Position numbers and translations under genes: made by a program. DNA of 64,000 bases from Auraticoccus monumenti (GTDB lineage Bacteria; Actinomycetota; Actinomycetes; Propionibacteriales; Propionibacteriaceae): the NCBI RefSeq assembly GCF_900101785.1, contig NZ_LT629688.1:1860001-1924000 (forward strand). The letters are read 5' to 3'. Within the stretch, counting starts at the first letter, position 1. The number at the start of each line of letters is the position of its first letter. Under the pieces are notes generated by a model. It had not been told where the DNA came from, searched no databases, and saw only the letters and a program-made list of their open reading frames with translations. Positions 1-8,892 of this stretch are shown piece by piece.

Positions 1-615
1 GTCTCGGCCGAGCACGTCTCCGACGAGCAGGAGCCGCTCAACCTCAAGCAGTTCATCTACGACCTGGACGTGCCGGTGATCGTCGGCGGCGTGGCCACCT
101 ACCAGGCCGCGCTGCACCTGATGCGCACCGGTGCGGCGGGCGTGCTGGTCGGCTTCGGCGGTGGCGCCGCGCACACCACCCGCAAGGTGCTGGGCATCGC
201 CGTCCCGATGGCCTCGGCCATCTCCGACGTGGCCGAGGCGCGTCGGGACTACCTCGACGAGTCCGGCGGCCGCTACGTGCACGTCATCGCCGACGGCTCG
301 GTGGGCCACTCCGGCGACATCGCCAAGGCCATCGCCTGCGGCGCGGACGCGGTCATGATCGGTTCCCCGCTGGCCCGGGCCACCGATGCACCCGGCCAGG
401 GCTACCACTGGGGCTCCGAGGCCTGGCACGGCACCCTGCCGCGCGGCGAGCGCGTCCAGTTCGAGCAGGTCGGGCCGCTGGAGGAGATCCTGCTCGGCCC
501 CTCGCGCCGCCCGGACGGCTCGATGAACCTGGTCGGCGCGCTGCGCCGCTCGATGGCCACCACCGGCTACACCGAGGTCAAGGAGTTCCAGCGCGTCGAG
601 GTGGTCATCTCGTGA
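1..615 (+). CDS. guaB3: GuaB3-type IMP dehydrogenase-related protein, 5' end cut off
   Basis: The reading frame is open from base 1, so only the last 204 residues are present. It is the C-terminal half of an IMP dehydrogenase/GMP reductase-type TIM barrel. It shows the phosphate-binding stretch ADGSVGHSGDIAKA followed by GADAVMIGSPLARA, and the tail (RRSMATTGYTEVKEFQRVEVVIS) typical of actinobacterial GuaB3. The catalytic cysteine loop would lie upstream of the window. Family members are soluble and linked to guanine nucleotide metabolism, although GuaB3 is often reported to lack the activity of GuaB2. The stop overlaps the start of the chorismate mutase gene by four bases. guaA lies 5.5 kb downstream. 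Confidence 0.9.
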   Translation, partial: VSAEHVSDEQEPLNLKQFIYDLDVPVIVGGVATYQAALHLMRTGAAGVLVGFGGGAAHTTRKVLGIAVPMASAISDVAEARRDYLDESGGRYVHVIADGSVGHSGDIAKAIACGADAVMIGSPLARATDAPGQGYHWGSEAWHGTLPRGERVQFEQVGPLEEILLGPSRRPDGSMNLVGALRRSMATTGYTEVKEFQRVEVVIS

Positions 616-1010
616 CGGCGGGGCCGGCCGACGCCGGGGCCCCTGGCGGGGACGAGGTGCGCACCGAGCTGCTGCGGCTGCGGGCGAGCATCGACAACAT
701 GGACGCCGCCCTGGTGCACCTGCTGGCCGAGCGGTTCAAGGTGACCCAGCGGGTCGGGGAGCTCAAGGCCAGCCACGGGCTGCCGCCGGCCGACCCCGAG
801 CGGGAGGCCCGTCAGATCGCACGGCTGCGGGCGCTGGCCGAGGACGCCCGGCTGGACCCCGAGTTCGCCGAGAAGTTCCTGACCTTCGTGGTGGCCGAGG
901 TGGTCCGCCACCACGAGGCCATCGCCTCCGGGCAGGGCGTCTCCGAGCAGGGCGCCTCCGAGCAGGGCGTCTCCGAGCAGGGCGCGTCCGAGCAGGGCGG
1001 CGGGGCCTGA
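612..1010 (+). CDS. chorismate mutase, AroQ (type II) family
   Basis: A 132-residue all-helical chorismate mutase converting chorismate to prephenate for phenylalanine and tyrosine synthesis. Residues 15-105 carry the AroQ pattern: an N-terminal helix with LLRLRASIDNMD, the segment AERFKVTQRVGELKASHGL, and DPEREARQI, giving the expected Arg/Lys/Asp/Arg/Glu active-site set. The GTG start overlaps the guaB3 stop as GTGA, so translation is probably coupled. The last 27 residues are an unusual low-complexity tail of repeated QGVSE/QGASE encoded by 15-bp tandem repeats; it lies outside the enzyme fold and its role is unknown. The family call is firm. Confidence 0.88.
   Translation: MTAGPADAGAPGGDEVRTELLRLRASIDNMDAALVHLLAERFKVTQRVGELKASHGLPPADPEREARQIARLRALAEDARLDPEFAEKFLTFVVAEVVRHHEAIASGQGVSEQGASEQGVSEQGASEQGGGA
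933..1000 (+). repeat. four 15-bp in-frame tandem repeats in the chorismate mutase tail
   Basis: Units start at 933, 948, 963 and 978, followed by a partial copy from 993. The consensus is CAGGGCGtCTCCGAG, with one or two changes per copy. Each unit encodes Gln-Gly-Val/Ala-Ser-Glu. Because the unit is a multiple of three, copy-number change would alter tail length and not the frame. Confidence 0.95.
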
Positions 1011-1014
1011 GCCC

Positions 1015-1719
1015 TCACCCCTCGGCGCTGGCCCACACCACCCGGTTGTCGCGGTAGCCGCTGACGCGGTCGTAGGGCCCGGTGCAGGTGATCAGCCGGA
1101 GCTCGTCGTCCGGGGTCGCACCGAAGACCGCCTCGGTCGGGAACCGGTCCTGCGGGACGTCCTGCACGCGGTCCACGACGTAGCGGGTGCTGGCGCCGTC
1201 GTCGCTGCCCACGGTGACCACGTCGCCGGGGACGAGCTCGGTGAGCCGGGCGAAGACCGCCGGGCCGGTGGTGGAGTCCACGTGCCCGAGCACCACCGTC
1301 GGACCGGCACCTCCGGGCCGTCCGCCGCCGCTGAACCAGGCCACCTGGCCCGGGTCGGCAGGCACCTCCAGGGAGCCGTCGGCGGCCAGGCCCGTCGGTG
1401 CCAGCGCCTCCGAGAGCCCGATCGAGGCGATCTCCACCGAGCTCGGCGCCGACGGGGTGCCGGCTGGTCGTGAGGTCGTGCCGGTGGGACCCGGTGACCG
1501 GGGTGCGGTCACCGGCGGAGGGGTGCCGGGGGCTGGTGCGGCGCTGCCGGCGGTCGCGGCAGGAGGTGCGGGCGCGGTGCCCGCGGTGCCGCCCGCCCCA
1601 CCCGACGGCACCGCGCAGGCGGCGAGCAGCAGCGCCAGCCCGGCGAGGGCCGCGACCGGGCCCGGGGAGGACGTGCGCCCTCCCCGGGCCCGGTCGGAGC
1701 GGGGCTCAGAGCGCCGCAC
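1015..1719 (-). CDS. class F sortase, predicted lipoprotein
   Basis: A sortase-family transpeptidase of 234 residues from the chosen GTG start. It has an N-terminal hydrophobic segment ending in the lipobox LLAAC (Cys about 35), a Pro/Ala/Thr-rich linker to about residue 95, and the sortase barrel with catalytic His (VVLGHVDS, about 146), Cys (LRLITCTG, about 212) and Arg (YRDNRVV, about 226). A start at 1818 would add a non-signal N-terminus and overlap the upstream gene by 113 bases. GTG at 1719 gives a normal signal peptide and a 14-base overlap; no clear ribosome site is visible. It follows the CHRD gene and probably attaches that protein to the envelope. A lipid-anchored sortase is somewhat unusual. 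Confidence 0.85.
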   Translation of the reverse strand: MRRSEPRSDRARGGRTSSPGPVAALAGLALLLAACAVPSGGAGGTAGTAPAPPAATAGSAAPAPGTPPPVTAPRSPGPTGTTSRPAGTPSAPSSVEIASIGLSEALAPTGLAADGSLEVPADPGQVAWFSGGGRPGGAGPTVVLGHVDSTTGPAVFARLTELVPGDVVTVGSDDGASTRYVVDRVQDVPQDRFPTEAVFGATPDDELRLITCTGPYDRVSGYRDNRVVWASAEG

Positions 1720-2413
1720 GGGCCCGACGCCGGACCGCGACCGCGCCGGCACCGACCGCCAGCAGCAGACCGGCAGCCAGACCGGCCGCGGCCGGGGAGC
1801 TGTCGCCGGCCGCGCCACCGAGGCCGGTCTCGACCCCGCCGACCGGCATCTCGGTCAGCTGACCCCGGACCGCGCCGGGGACGTAGGCGGAGGTGTGGGT
1901 GTCGGCGGAGAAGCCGCTCGGGTCGGCCTCGATCGAGGCGAGCGAGAAGCCCTCGCCGGTGTCGTTGCCGTCCTCACCCTCCAGCCCGGTGGTGAAGGGG
2001 CCCTGCAGGCAGCCGCTGCTGGTGCGCTGCTCACCGTCGCCCTCGGGGTTGGGGAAGGAGATCCGGGGCGGACCGTTCTCCCCGGCCACGGCCTGGTGGA
2101 CGTGGGTGGCCGTCTTGGCCTTGCTCTGGTACGGCGGGGTGACGCCGCGGGTGGTGATCTCGTAGCAGATGATCTCCTCGTCGGAGTTGATCATGAAGGT
2201 GAAGGTGCCGCTGGTGCCGGCCTCACCGGGGGCGCTCTCGCCGTCGGGGTTGATCACCGCGTCGGGGGTGGCGTTCACCGTGAACGCGCTGGTGAAGCGG
2301 TCGGGACGGTCGACCTCGGTCTCGGCGCTGGCCGGGAGGACGAGGACGGAGCCGGCGACCAGCGTCAGGCCGCCGGTCAGGGCCAGCCGGCCGAGGTGGG
2401 TGCGGAAGGTCAT
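1706..2413 (-). CDS. CHRD-domain surface protein with C-terminal sorting-like tail
   Basis: A 235-residue secreted protein. Residues 1-30 form a signal peptide ending LPASA. Residues of about 38-175 match a CHRD domain, with FTFMINSDEEIICYEI, ATHVHQAVAGENGP and DTHTSAYVPGAVRGQL; the domain was first described in chordin and its bacterial role is poorly known. The C-terminus reads MPVGGVETGLGG, a short linker, a hydrophobic helix (about 207-225) and a basic RRRARAAL tail. This is the layout of a cell-wall sorting signal but without LPXTG. The adjacent class F sortase, translated from the same strand and overlapping its stop, is the likely partner. The promoter appears to be the minus-strand copy of the ECF motif at 2462-2490. 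Confidence 0.85.
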   Translation of the reverse strand: MTFRTHLGRLALTGGLTLVAGSVLVLPASAETEVDRPDRFTSAFTVNATPDAVINPDGESAPGEAGTSGTFTFMINSDEEIICYEITTRGVTPPYQSKAKTATHVHQAVAGENGPPRISFPNPEGDGEQRTSSGCLQGPFTTGLEGEDGNDTGEGFSLASIEADPSGFSADTHTSAYVPGAVRGQLTEMPVGGVETGLGGAAGDSSPAAAGLAAGLLLAVGAGAVAVRRRARAAL

Positions 2414-2461
2414 GGTGCTCCTCAGGGAGGTGGCACCGCCGTCGGTGCCGCGTGCTCAGGA

Positions 2462-2550
2462 GTACGCACCCCACGCATCCGGCGTTCACCGGTGGGGGAG
2501 AAGATGTCCGGGGCCGTCCCGGGTGAACGCCGGGGACGCGGCGTGCGTAC
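2462..2550. promoter_or_regulatory. duplicated divergent ECF-sigma promoter motif
   Basis: The sequence GGTGAACGCCGG - 9 bases - GTGCGTAC occurs twice in opposite orientations: at 2522-2550 reading toward the sigma gene, and at 2490-2462 reading toward the CHRD gene. Both the 12-base and the 8-base blocks match perfectly and the spacing is identical. TGAACG and CGTAC sit about 16 bases apart, like an ECF -35/-10 pair. They resemble the TGAAC / CGT promoters reported for Mycobacterium SigL. The -10 blocks lie about 46-49 bases from either start codon. Autoregulation by the adjacent sigma factor is inferred. Confidence 0.72.
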
Positions 2551-2595
2551 CCACCTCCGGGAGCGCCGGGTTCCCACCACGAGCCGAGGAGCGGA

Positions 2596-3159
2596 ATGGG
2601 CCTGTTCGCCGCACGCCGTCGCCCCGACCCGCTGGCGCTGGACCGCGACGAGGGGGTCCGCGCCGCCTACAACGCCCACGGCAGTGAGCTGTACCGCTTC
2701 GCGCTGCGCCAGCTCGGGGACGAGGGGGCCGCCCAGGACGCCGTCCAGGAGACCTTCCTGCGCGCCTGGCGCAAGGCCGACAGCTACGACCCGGAGGTGT
2801 CCGGGCTGCGGGGGTGGTTGTTCGCCATCCTGCGCAACGTGGTGATCGACGAGGGTCGCCGCTCCCGGGTGCGTCCCTGGCAGCGCGTGGTCGAGCTCGA
2901 CGACCACCGCGACCCGGCCCTGGTGCCGCGACGGTCGGGCTTCGTCGACGACCTGATGGACGCCTGGACGGTGGAGGAGGCGCTGCGCCGGCTCAGCCCG
3001 GAGCACCGGGGTGCCATCGTGGAGGTGCACCTGCGCGGGCGCCCGCAGGACGAGGTCGCCGCCGAGCAGGGGATCCCGGTGGGTACCCTGCGCAGCCGGG
3101 TCTTCTACGGCCTCAAGGCGCTTCGTCTGGTCCTGGAGGAGATGGGGGTGGAACCGTGA
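2596..3159 (+). CDS. ECF RNA polymerase sigma factor, SigL-like
   Basis: A 187-residue sigma factor with only regions 2 and 4. Region 2 spans about residues 24-90 (ELYRFALRQLGDEGAAQDAVQETFLRAW, then LRGWLFAILRNVVIDEGRR). Region 4 spans about 125-178 (EALRRLSPEHRGAIVEVHLR, EVAAEQGIPVGTLRSRVFYG). A purine-rich AGGAGCGG lies just before the ATG. The stop overlaps the GTG start of the zinc-finger anti-sigma factor by four bases, the usual coupled arrangement. The region 2 wording resembles the SigL group of actinobacteria. The upstream promoter motif is shared with the divergent CHRD-sortase operon, so these are the likely targets. Confidence 0.88.
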   Translation: MGLFAARRRPDPLALDRDEGVRAAYNAHGSELYRFALRQLGDEGAAQDAVQETFLRAWRKADSYDPEVSGLRGWLFAILRNVVIDEGRRSRVRPWQRVVELDDHRDPALVPRRSGFVDDLMDAWTVEEALRRLSPEHRGAIVEVHLRGRPQDEVAAEQGIPVGTLRSRVFYGLKALRLVLEEMGVEP

Positions 3160-3821
3160 TCGGACCCGAGCACGCCGAGATCCGTCACGCGCTGGGCCTC
3201 TACGCCCTGGGCCGGTTGTCGGCCGAGGAGACCCAGACGGTGCGGGGGCACCTGGACGGCTGCCCCGCGTGCCGCGGGGAGCTGGCCGAGCTGGCCCCGA
3301 CCGCGGAGCTGCTGGCCCGCGTCGACCTGCGGCATCTGGAGGACTCGCCGACGCCGCCGTCCGGCCTGGGGCGTGCGGTGCAGGAGCGGGTGGCCCGTGA
3401 GCGCCGCCGTCGCCGCACCGTCCCCGGACGCACGGTGGCCGCGGTCGCCGCCGCGGTGGCGCTGGTCGCCCTCGGTGGGGTCGGCGGCTGGTCGCTGCGC
3501 CCGGTGCCGCCGGTCCCGCCCACCACGCCGGCCCAGGTGGAGACCCGGCCGGGTACCCCGGTGGTGGCCAGCGCGGAGCTGATCGACCACACCTGGGGCC
3601 TGGAGGTGGTGCTGGACGCGCAGGGCTTCGACGAGGGCGAGCGCTACGAGGTGCTGGTGGTGGAGGACGACGGCGACGTGTCCACCGCCGGGGCCTTCGT
3701 GGGCACCGGGTCGCGGGAGATGCTCTGCCGGCTCAACTCCGGGGTGCTGCTCCGCGACGCCGTCGCCTTCGAGGTGCTCGACTCCGAGGACGTCCGGGTG
3801 GCGCGCGGCACCTGGGGCTGA
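3156..3821 (+). CDS. anti-sigma factor with N-terminal zinc finger (RslA-like)
   Basis: A 221-residue membrane anti-sigma factor. Residues 5-45 form the ZAS domain: HALGLYALGRLSAEE followed by HLDGCPAC, that is His32-x3-Cys36-x2-Cys39. A basic stretch ERRRRRTV precedes one membrane helix at about 96-116. Residues 117-221 would lie outside the membrane and resemble the anti-sigma-K/RskA-type C-terminal domain (DHTWGLEVVLDAQGFDEGERYEV). The protein should hold the preceding sigma factor until an envelope signal or oxidation of the zinc site releases it. The GTG start overlaps the sigma stop. The signal is unknown. Confidence 0.87.
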   Translation: MIGPEHAEIRHALGLYALGRLSAEETQTVRGHLDGCPACRGELAELAPTAELLARVDLRHLEDSPTPPSGLGRAVQERVARERRRRRTVPGRTVAAVAAAVALVALGGVGGWSLRPVPPVPPTTPAQVETRPGTPVVASAELIDHTWGLEVVLDAQGFDEGERYEVLVVEDDGDVSTAGAFVGTGSREMLCRLNSGVLLRDAVAFEVLDSEDVRVARGTWG

Positions 3822-3837
3822 ACCGCTCCGGACACGG

Positions 3838-3872
3838 ACGTGGCCCCCACCCGGTGCGGGTGGGGGCCACGT
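3838..3872. terminator. bidirectional hairpin terminator
   Basis: A perfect 15-bp stem (3838-3852 with 3858-3872, arms beginning ACGTGGCCCCCACCC) closes a 5-base loop. It lies between the convergent anti-sigma factor and serine acetyltransferase genes. No long U-run follows, as is common in high-GC actinobacteria. Confidence 0.85.
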
Positions 3873-3885
3873 CGTCGTGCGGGGG

Positions 3886-4524
3886 TCAGATGTGCCACTC
3901 GGGCTCGCGGGCGGCCTCGGCGGGGGAGCGCTCGGCGGCCGGGACACCGACCACCGTCGCGCCGGGCCGGACGTCGCGGGTCACCACGGCGTTCGACCCC
4001 ACCTTGGCGCGGGCGCCGACCACCACCGGGCCGAGGATCGAGGCGCCGGCGCCCACCACCACCCCGTCGTGCAGGGTCGGGTGCCGCTTCCCGCGGGCCA
4101 TCGGGCTGCGCCCACCCAGGGTGACACCGTGGTACATCATCACGTCGTCGCCGATCTCGGCGGTCTCCCCGACCACCACGCCCATGCCGTGGTCGATGAA
4201 GAACCGCCGGCCGATCACGGCACCGGGGTGGATCTCCACCCCCGTCGCCGCCCGGGCCAGCTGCGACAGCAGCCGCGCGGTCAGCCTCATGCCCCGGAGC
4301 CACAGCCGGTGTGCCACCCGGTGGGACCAGACCGCGTGCATGGTCGAGTACGCGACCGTGATCTCGACCCGGCTGCGGGCGGCCGGGTCGTGACGCATCG
4401 CGTTCTCGGTGTCCTCACGCCACCGCTCCAGCGCCCGGAGCGGCCACGAGGCCGCCCGGGGACGCGGGACGTCCCCGCTGGTCCGGGCCAGCAGCGGGAG
4501 GCGGGCGAGGAGGGTGGAGAACAT
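3886..4524 (-). CDS. cysE: serine O-acetyltransferase
   Basis: A 212-residue EpsC/CysE-type serine acetyltransferase making O-acetylserine from serine and acetyl-CoA. After an alpha-helical N-terminus (about 1-90) it shows the left-handed beta-helix repeats and the active-site stretch [19 protein letters not shown], then [10 protein letters not shown]. The ATG shares its A with the stop of cysK (TGATG), so the genes are translationally coupled and the two steps of cysteine synthesis are made together. Length and motifs fit the short form of the family. Confidence 0.93.
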   Translation of the reverse strand: MFSTLLARLPLLARTSGDVPRPRAASWPLRALERWREDTENAMRHDPAARSRVEITVAYSTMHAVWSHRVAHRLWLRGMRLTARLLSQLARAATGVEIHPGAVIGRRFFIDHGMGVVVGETAEIGDDVMMYHGVTLGGRSPMARGKRHPTLHDGVVVGAGASILGPVVVGARAKVGSNAVVTRDVRPGATVVGVPAAERSPAEAAREPEWHI

Positions 4525-5453
4525 CAGCTCATCAGGTCGGCGTAGAGGATCGTCGAGAGGTAGCGCTCACCGTAGGAGGGGATGATCACGACGATCGTCT
4601 TGCCGGCGTTCTCGGGGCGCTGGGCCACCGTGACCGCCGAGGCCAGTGCGGCACCGGAGGAGATGCCGGCGAGGATGCCCTCCTCGGCGCCGGCGCGGCG
4701 GGCCCACTTGACGGCCGTCTCGGCGTTCTGCGGGATGACCTCGTCCAGGATCGAGCGGTCCAGGATCTCGGGTACGAAGTTGGCGCCGATGCCCTGGATC
4801 TTGTGGGGGCCGGGCTGGCCGCCGGACAGGATCGGGGACTCCTCGGGCTCCACGGCGACGATCTGCAGCCCGGGCTTGCGCTCCTTGAGCACCTGGCCGA
4901 CGCCGGTGAGGGTGCCGCCGGTGCCGATGCCGCCGACGACGATGTCCACGGTGCCGTCGGTGTCGTTCCAGATCTCCTCGGCGGTGGTGCGTCGGTGCAC
5001 CTCGACGTTGGCGGGGTTGGCGAACTGACGGGCCAGCACGGCGCCGCGCTCGGCCCCGATCTGCTCGGCGCGGGAGACCGCACCCTTCATGCCCTCGGAG
5101 CCGGGGGTCAGGACGAGCTCGGCACCGTAGGCGCGGAGCAGCGTCTTGCGCTCGGCCGACATGGTCTCGGGCATGCACAGCACGACCTTGTAACCCTTGG
5201 CGGCCCCCACCATGGCCAGCGCGATGCCGGTGTTGCCGGAGGTCCCCTCGACGATGGTGCCGCCGGGCTTCAGCTGACCGGACTTCTCGGCGGCCTCGAT
5301 GATGGCCACGCCGATGCGGTCCTTCACGCTGTGCGCCGGGTTCACGAACTCGATCTTGGCCAGGACGGTGGCCTGGGCGCCGTCGGTGATCCGGTTGAGC
5401 CGCACGAGGGGGGTGCCCCCGACGATCTGGGTGACGTCGTCATAGATTCGCAT
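4524..5453 (-). CDS. cysK: cysteine synthase A (O-acetylserine sulfhydrylase)
   Basis: A 309-residue PLP enzyme that makes cysteine from O-acetylserine and sulfide. The Schiff-base lysine is Lys44 in HSVKDR; the substrate loop is [12 protein letters not shown], the phosphate-binding loop [14 protein letters not shown], and SSGAA lies near the C-terminus. Position 41 is His where most relatives have Asn (NPANSVKDR), a mild change. It leads the cysK-cysE operon. No Shine-Dalgarno is visible before the ATG. A dyad at 5499-5513 may be an operator. Confidence 0.95.
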   Translation of the reverse strand: MRIYDDVTQIVGGTPLVRLNRITDGAQATVLAKIEFVNPAHSVKDRIGVAIIEAAEKSGQLKPGGTIVEGTSGNTGIALAMVGAAKGYKVVLCMPETMSAERKTLLRAYGAELVLTPGSEGMKGAVSRAEQIGAERGAVLARQFANPANVEVHRRTTAEEIWNDTDGTVDIVVGGIGTGGTLTGVGQVLKERKPGLQIVAVEPEESPILSGGQPGPHKIQGIGANFVPEILDRSILDEVIPQNAETAVKWARRAGAEEGILAGISSGAALASAVTVAQRPENAGKTIVVIIPSYGERYLSTILYADLMS

Positions 5454-5498
5454 GGGAGAAGAACACCGGACCCCGCTGGCCGGATTCCATCGTGCCCG

Positions 5499-5513
5499 TG
5501 ATGTCTCACATCA
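5499..5513. promoter_or_regulatory. short dyad upstream of cysK
   Basis: A perfect TGATGT-CTC-ACATCA inverted repeat, 46-60 bases upstream of the cysK start and about 120 bases before the divergent VOC gene. It is the size of a dimeric regulator site and is AT-rich against its surroundings. The regulator is unknown. Confidence 0.4.
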
Positions 5514-5633
5514 TGGACCAGTGTCCCGGGCGGTGAACTAGGGATTCGCCCGAGGATCGGCCGTCCGCGGGCCCTGCCCCCGCCGGGTGACGAGTGCCAC
5601 GATGGGCGCGGGGACCAGCCTGAGGAGGACGTC

Positions 5634-6050
5634 GTGGCGCTTCGGTGGTACAGCGTGGTCGTGGACTGCCGGGACGTCGCCGCGCAGGCGGCGTGGTGGG
5701 CCCGGGCGCTCGGCTGGGCGCAGGTGGTCGACCTGCCCGAGGAGATGGTCCTGGTACCTCCGCACGCGCTGACCGACATGGACTCGATGCCGCGCGAGCA
5801 CCGCGGTCCGGGTCTGGTCTTCGTGAGGGTGGCGGAGGGCAAGGAGGTCAAGAACCGGCTGCACCTCGACCTGGCGCCGTGGGGTGAGGACGACCACGAG
5901 GCGGAGGTGGCCCGGCTGCTGGACCTGGGGGCCCGGCGAGTGGAGGTGGGTCAGTCCGCGCTGGCGGAGACGGACCGTCCCGCCACCTGGACGGTGCTCG
6001 CCGACCCGGAGGGCAACGAGTTCTGCGTCCTCTCCTCCCGCGACGAGTGA
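5634..6050 (+). CDS. VOC-family (glyoxalase/bleomycin-resistance-like) protein
   Basis: A 138-residue single-copy vicinal-oxygen-chelate fold, recognised from the opening [26 protein letters not shown], the central [27 protein letters not shown] and the closing [17 protein letters not shown]. The pattern is typical of the Glyoxalase_6 subfamily, whose substrates are mostly unknown. The GTG start is supported by GAGGAGG five bases upstream. It is a monocistronic gene between cysK (divergent) and guaA. Confidence 0.82.
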   Translation: MALRWYSVVVDCRDVAAQAAWWARALGWAQVVDLPEEMVLVPPHALTDMDSMPREHRGPGLVFVRVAEGKEVKNRLHLDLAPWGEDDHEAEVARLLDLGARRVEVGQSALAETDRPATWTVLADPEGNEFCVLSSRDE

Positions 6051-6101
6051 GTGGGGACGTCCGACGACGCGCTCCGGACCGGGGCGGCGGCCCCCACGCC
6101 C

Positions 6102-6107
6102 TAGACT
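6102..6107 (+). promoter_or_regulatory. -10 element of guaA, likely leaderless
   Basis: TAGACT lies 8 bases before the guaA ATG, and no Shine-Dalgarno sequence separates them. Confidence 0.6.
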
Positions 6108-6115
6108 CATCGGCC

Positions 6116-7675
<1,560 letters not shown>

Positions 7676-7753
7676 ACCCCGTCGACGAGCGTCCGGTCGC
7701 GGTGGGGACGTTCGCCGGGTGACCGGTCCGGGCGGGCCGTGGATCTCCCGCCG

Positions 7754-8299
7754 TCAGGCGGGGACCAGGGCGGCACCGAGGTTGGCGACCGCGTGCACCA
7801 GGGTGCCGGGGACGACGCTCCCGGACCGGTGCCGGAGCCAGCCGAGCAGCAGCCCCGCCACGAGCTGCACCGGCAGGATCGGCCACAGCGCCGGGTCCAC
7901 CAGCAGCAGGGGCAGGTGCGGGAGCAGGAACACGACCGCCTGCACGACGTTGCCGCGGGCGAGGCCGAGCCGGCGGAACAGCACCCCTGCGACCAGACCG
8001 CGGAACAGGATCTCCTCACCCAGGGCCCGTGCCAGCACCGTGACCCCGGCCCAGACCGAGGTGACGGCCGCGACCGTGGCCCCCGGGGTCCTCGTCGCGC
8101 TGTCGGGGATCAGCGCGACCACCCCGTAACCGAGGGCGGTCAGCGGGACCAGGAGCGCCAGCGCCCGGAGGTGGTCCCTGCCGGTGCCCGGGGTGAACCC
8201 GAGCCGCTCGGCCGCCCGGGCCCACCCGAGACGTCTCCGGCTGCCCTGCACCAGGAGGTAGATGACCGACGGGACGGAGCACAGCACCAGCTCGATCAC
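7754..8299 (-). CDS. CPBP-family intramembrane glutamic endopeptidase
   Basis: A 181-residue membrane protein with about five hydrophobic helices. The CPBP/Abi signature is present: ALGEEILFRGLVAG (paired glutamates, then Arg), the helix motif VFLLPHLP, and HAVANLGAAL near the C-terminus. Relatives are CAAX-type prenyl proteases or bacteriocin-immunity-like proteins; the substrate here is unknown. The GTG start follows TAGGCT by six bases, so the transcript is probably leaderless. It is convergent with guaA. Confidence 0.83.
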   Translation of the reverse strand: MIELVLCSVPSVIYLLVQGSRRRLGWARAAERLGFTPGTGRDHLRALALLVPLTALGYGVVALIPDSATRTPGATVAAVTSVWAGVTVLARALGEEILFRGLVAGVLFRRLGLARGNVVQAVVFLLPHLPLLLVDPALWPILPVQLVAGLLLGWLRHRSGSVVPGTLVHAVANLGAALVPA

Positions 8300-8305
8300 G
8301 ACGTC

Positions 8306-8311
8306 AGCCTA
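8306..8311 (-). promoter_or_regulatory. -10 element of the CPBP protease gene
   Basis: TAGGCT on the minus strand, 6 bases before the GTG start. No ribosome-binding sequence lies between them. Confidence 0.6.
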
Positions 8312-8366
8312 GGGCGGGAGCATCCTCCCTGTGGCCGCTGCGACCGCCGGGTCGGGGTCCGCCGGA

Positions 8367-8654
8367 TCAGCGGAGGTCGCGCTCCTCCTCGGGGTAGCGC
8401 ATCACCGGGGTCTCGGTGGTCGGCGCGTGCGGCGGGATCTGCCCGGTGTCGATCGTCTCCTCCGGGATCACCAGCACACCGACCAGGTAGGCCACCAGCC
8501 CGACGGTGCCGGCGGTCATCACGGTGAGCAGCACGAACAGCACGCGGACCAGGGTGGGGTCCATGTTGAGGTACTCCGCGACCCCGCCGAGGACGCCGGC
8601 GACGATGCGCTGGTCGCGGCTGCGGGTGAGCTTGCGGGGGGTGGTGGTGGGCAT
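8367..8654 (-). CDS. small PspC-domain membrane protein
   Basis: A 95-residue protein consisting of one PspC domain: KLTRSRDQRIVAGVLGGVAEYLNMDPTLVRV followed by two hydrophobic segments (about 37-62) and a short acidic tail. PspC proteins are envelope-stress sensors or effectors. It is the last gene of a three-gene operon (10409 to 8367) and has GGAAGG before its ATG. Together with the neighbouring PspC proteins and PspC kinase it forms an envelope-stress block. Confidence 0.85.
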   Translation of the reverse strand: MPTTTPRKLTRSRDQRIVAGVLGGVAEYLNMDPTLVRVLFVLLTVMTAGTVGLVAYLVGVLVIPEETIDTGQIPPHAPTTETPVMRYPEEERDLR

Positions 8655-8682
8655 GGTGTGGCCTTCCGGTGGGTTGCGGGGG

Positions 8683-8892
8683 TCAGGAGGGGTGGCGGGA
8701 GAGGACGAGGCCCAGCACGCCGAGGGCGATCAGGGCGATCGGGGCGACCACCAGGACCGGCCCCCAGGACACGGTGAGCCCGAGGGACGTCCACACGGCC
8801 AGCACGGCCAGCGGCGCCAGCACCAGCCCGAGGATGAGCGGCGGGACGTCCACCCGGCGGCGGGCGTCGGGGCGGACCGGGTGCCGGCTCAT
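8683..8892 (-). CDS. small two-helix membrane protein
   Basis: A 69-residue protein: a short basic N-terminus (MSRHPVRPDARRR) and two hydrophobic helices (about 17-37 and 44-65). No family is recognised. Its ATG overlaps the stop of the large PspC gene as ATGA, and the small PspC gene follows 28 bases later. Coupled translation inside the PspC operon suggests a role in the same membrane complex. It is real by context, codon bias and coupling. Confidence 0.72.
   Translation of the reverse strand: MSRHPVRPDARRRVDVPPLILGLVLAPLAVLAVWTSLGLTVSWGPVLVVAPIALIALGVLGLVLSRHPS

Noticed and set aside
933-1000. Phase variation of chorismate mutase by the repeat
   Set aside because: The unit is 15 bases, so copy-number change cannot shift the frame.
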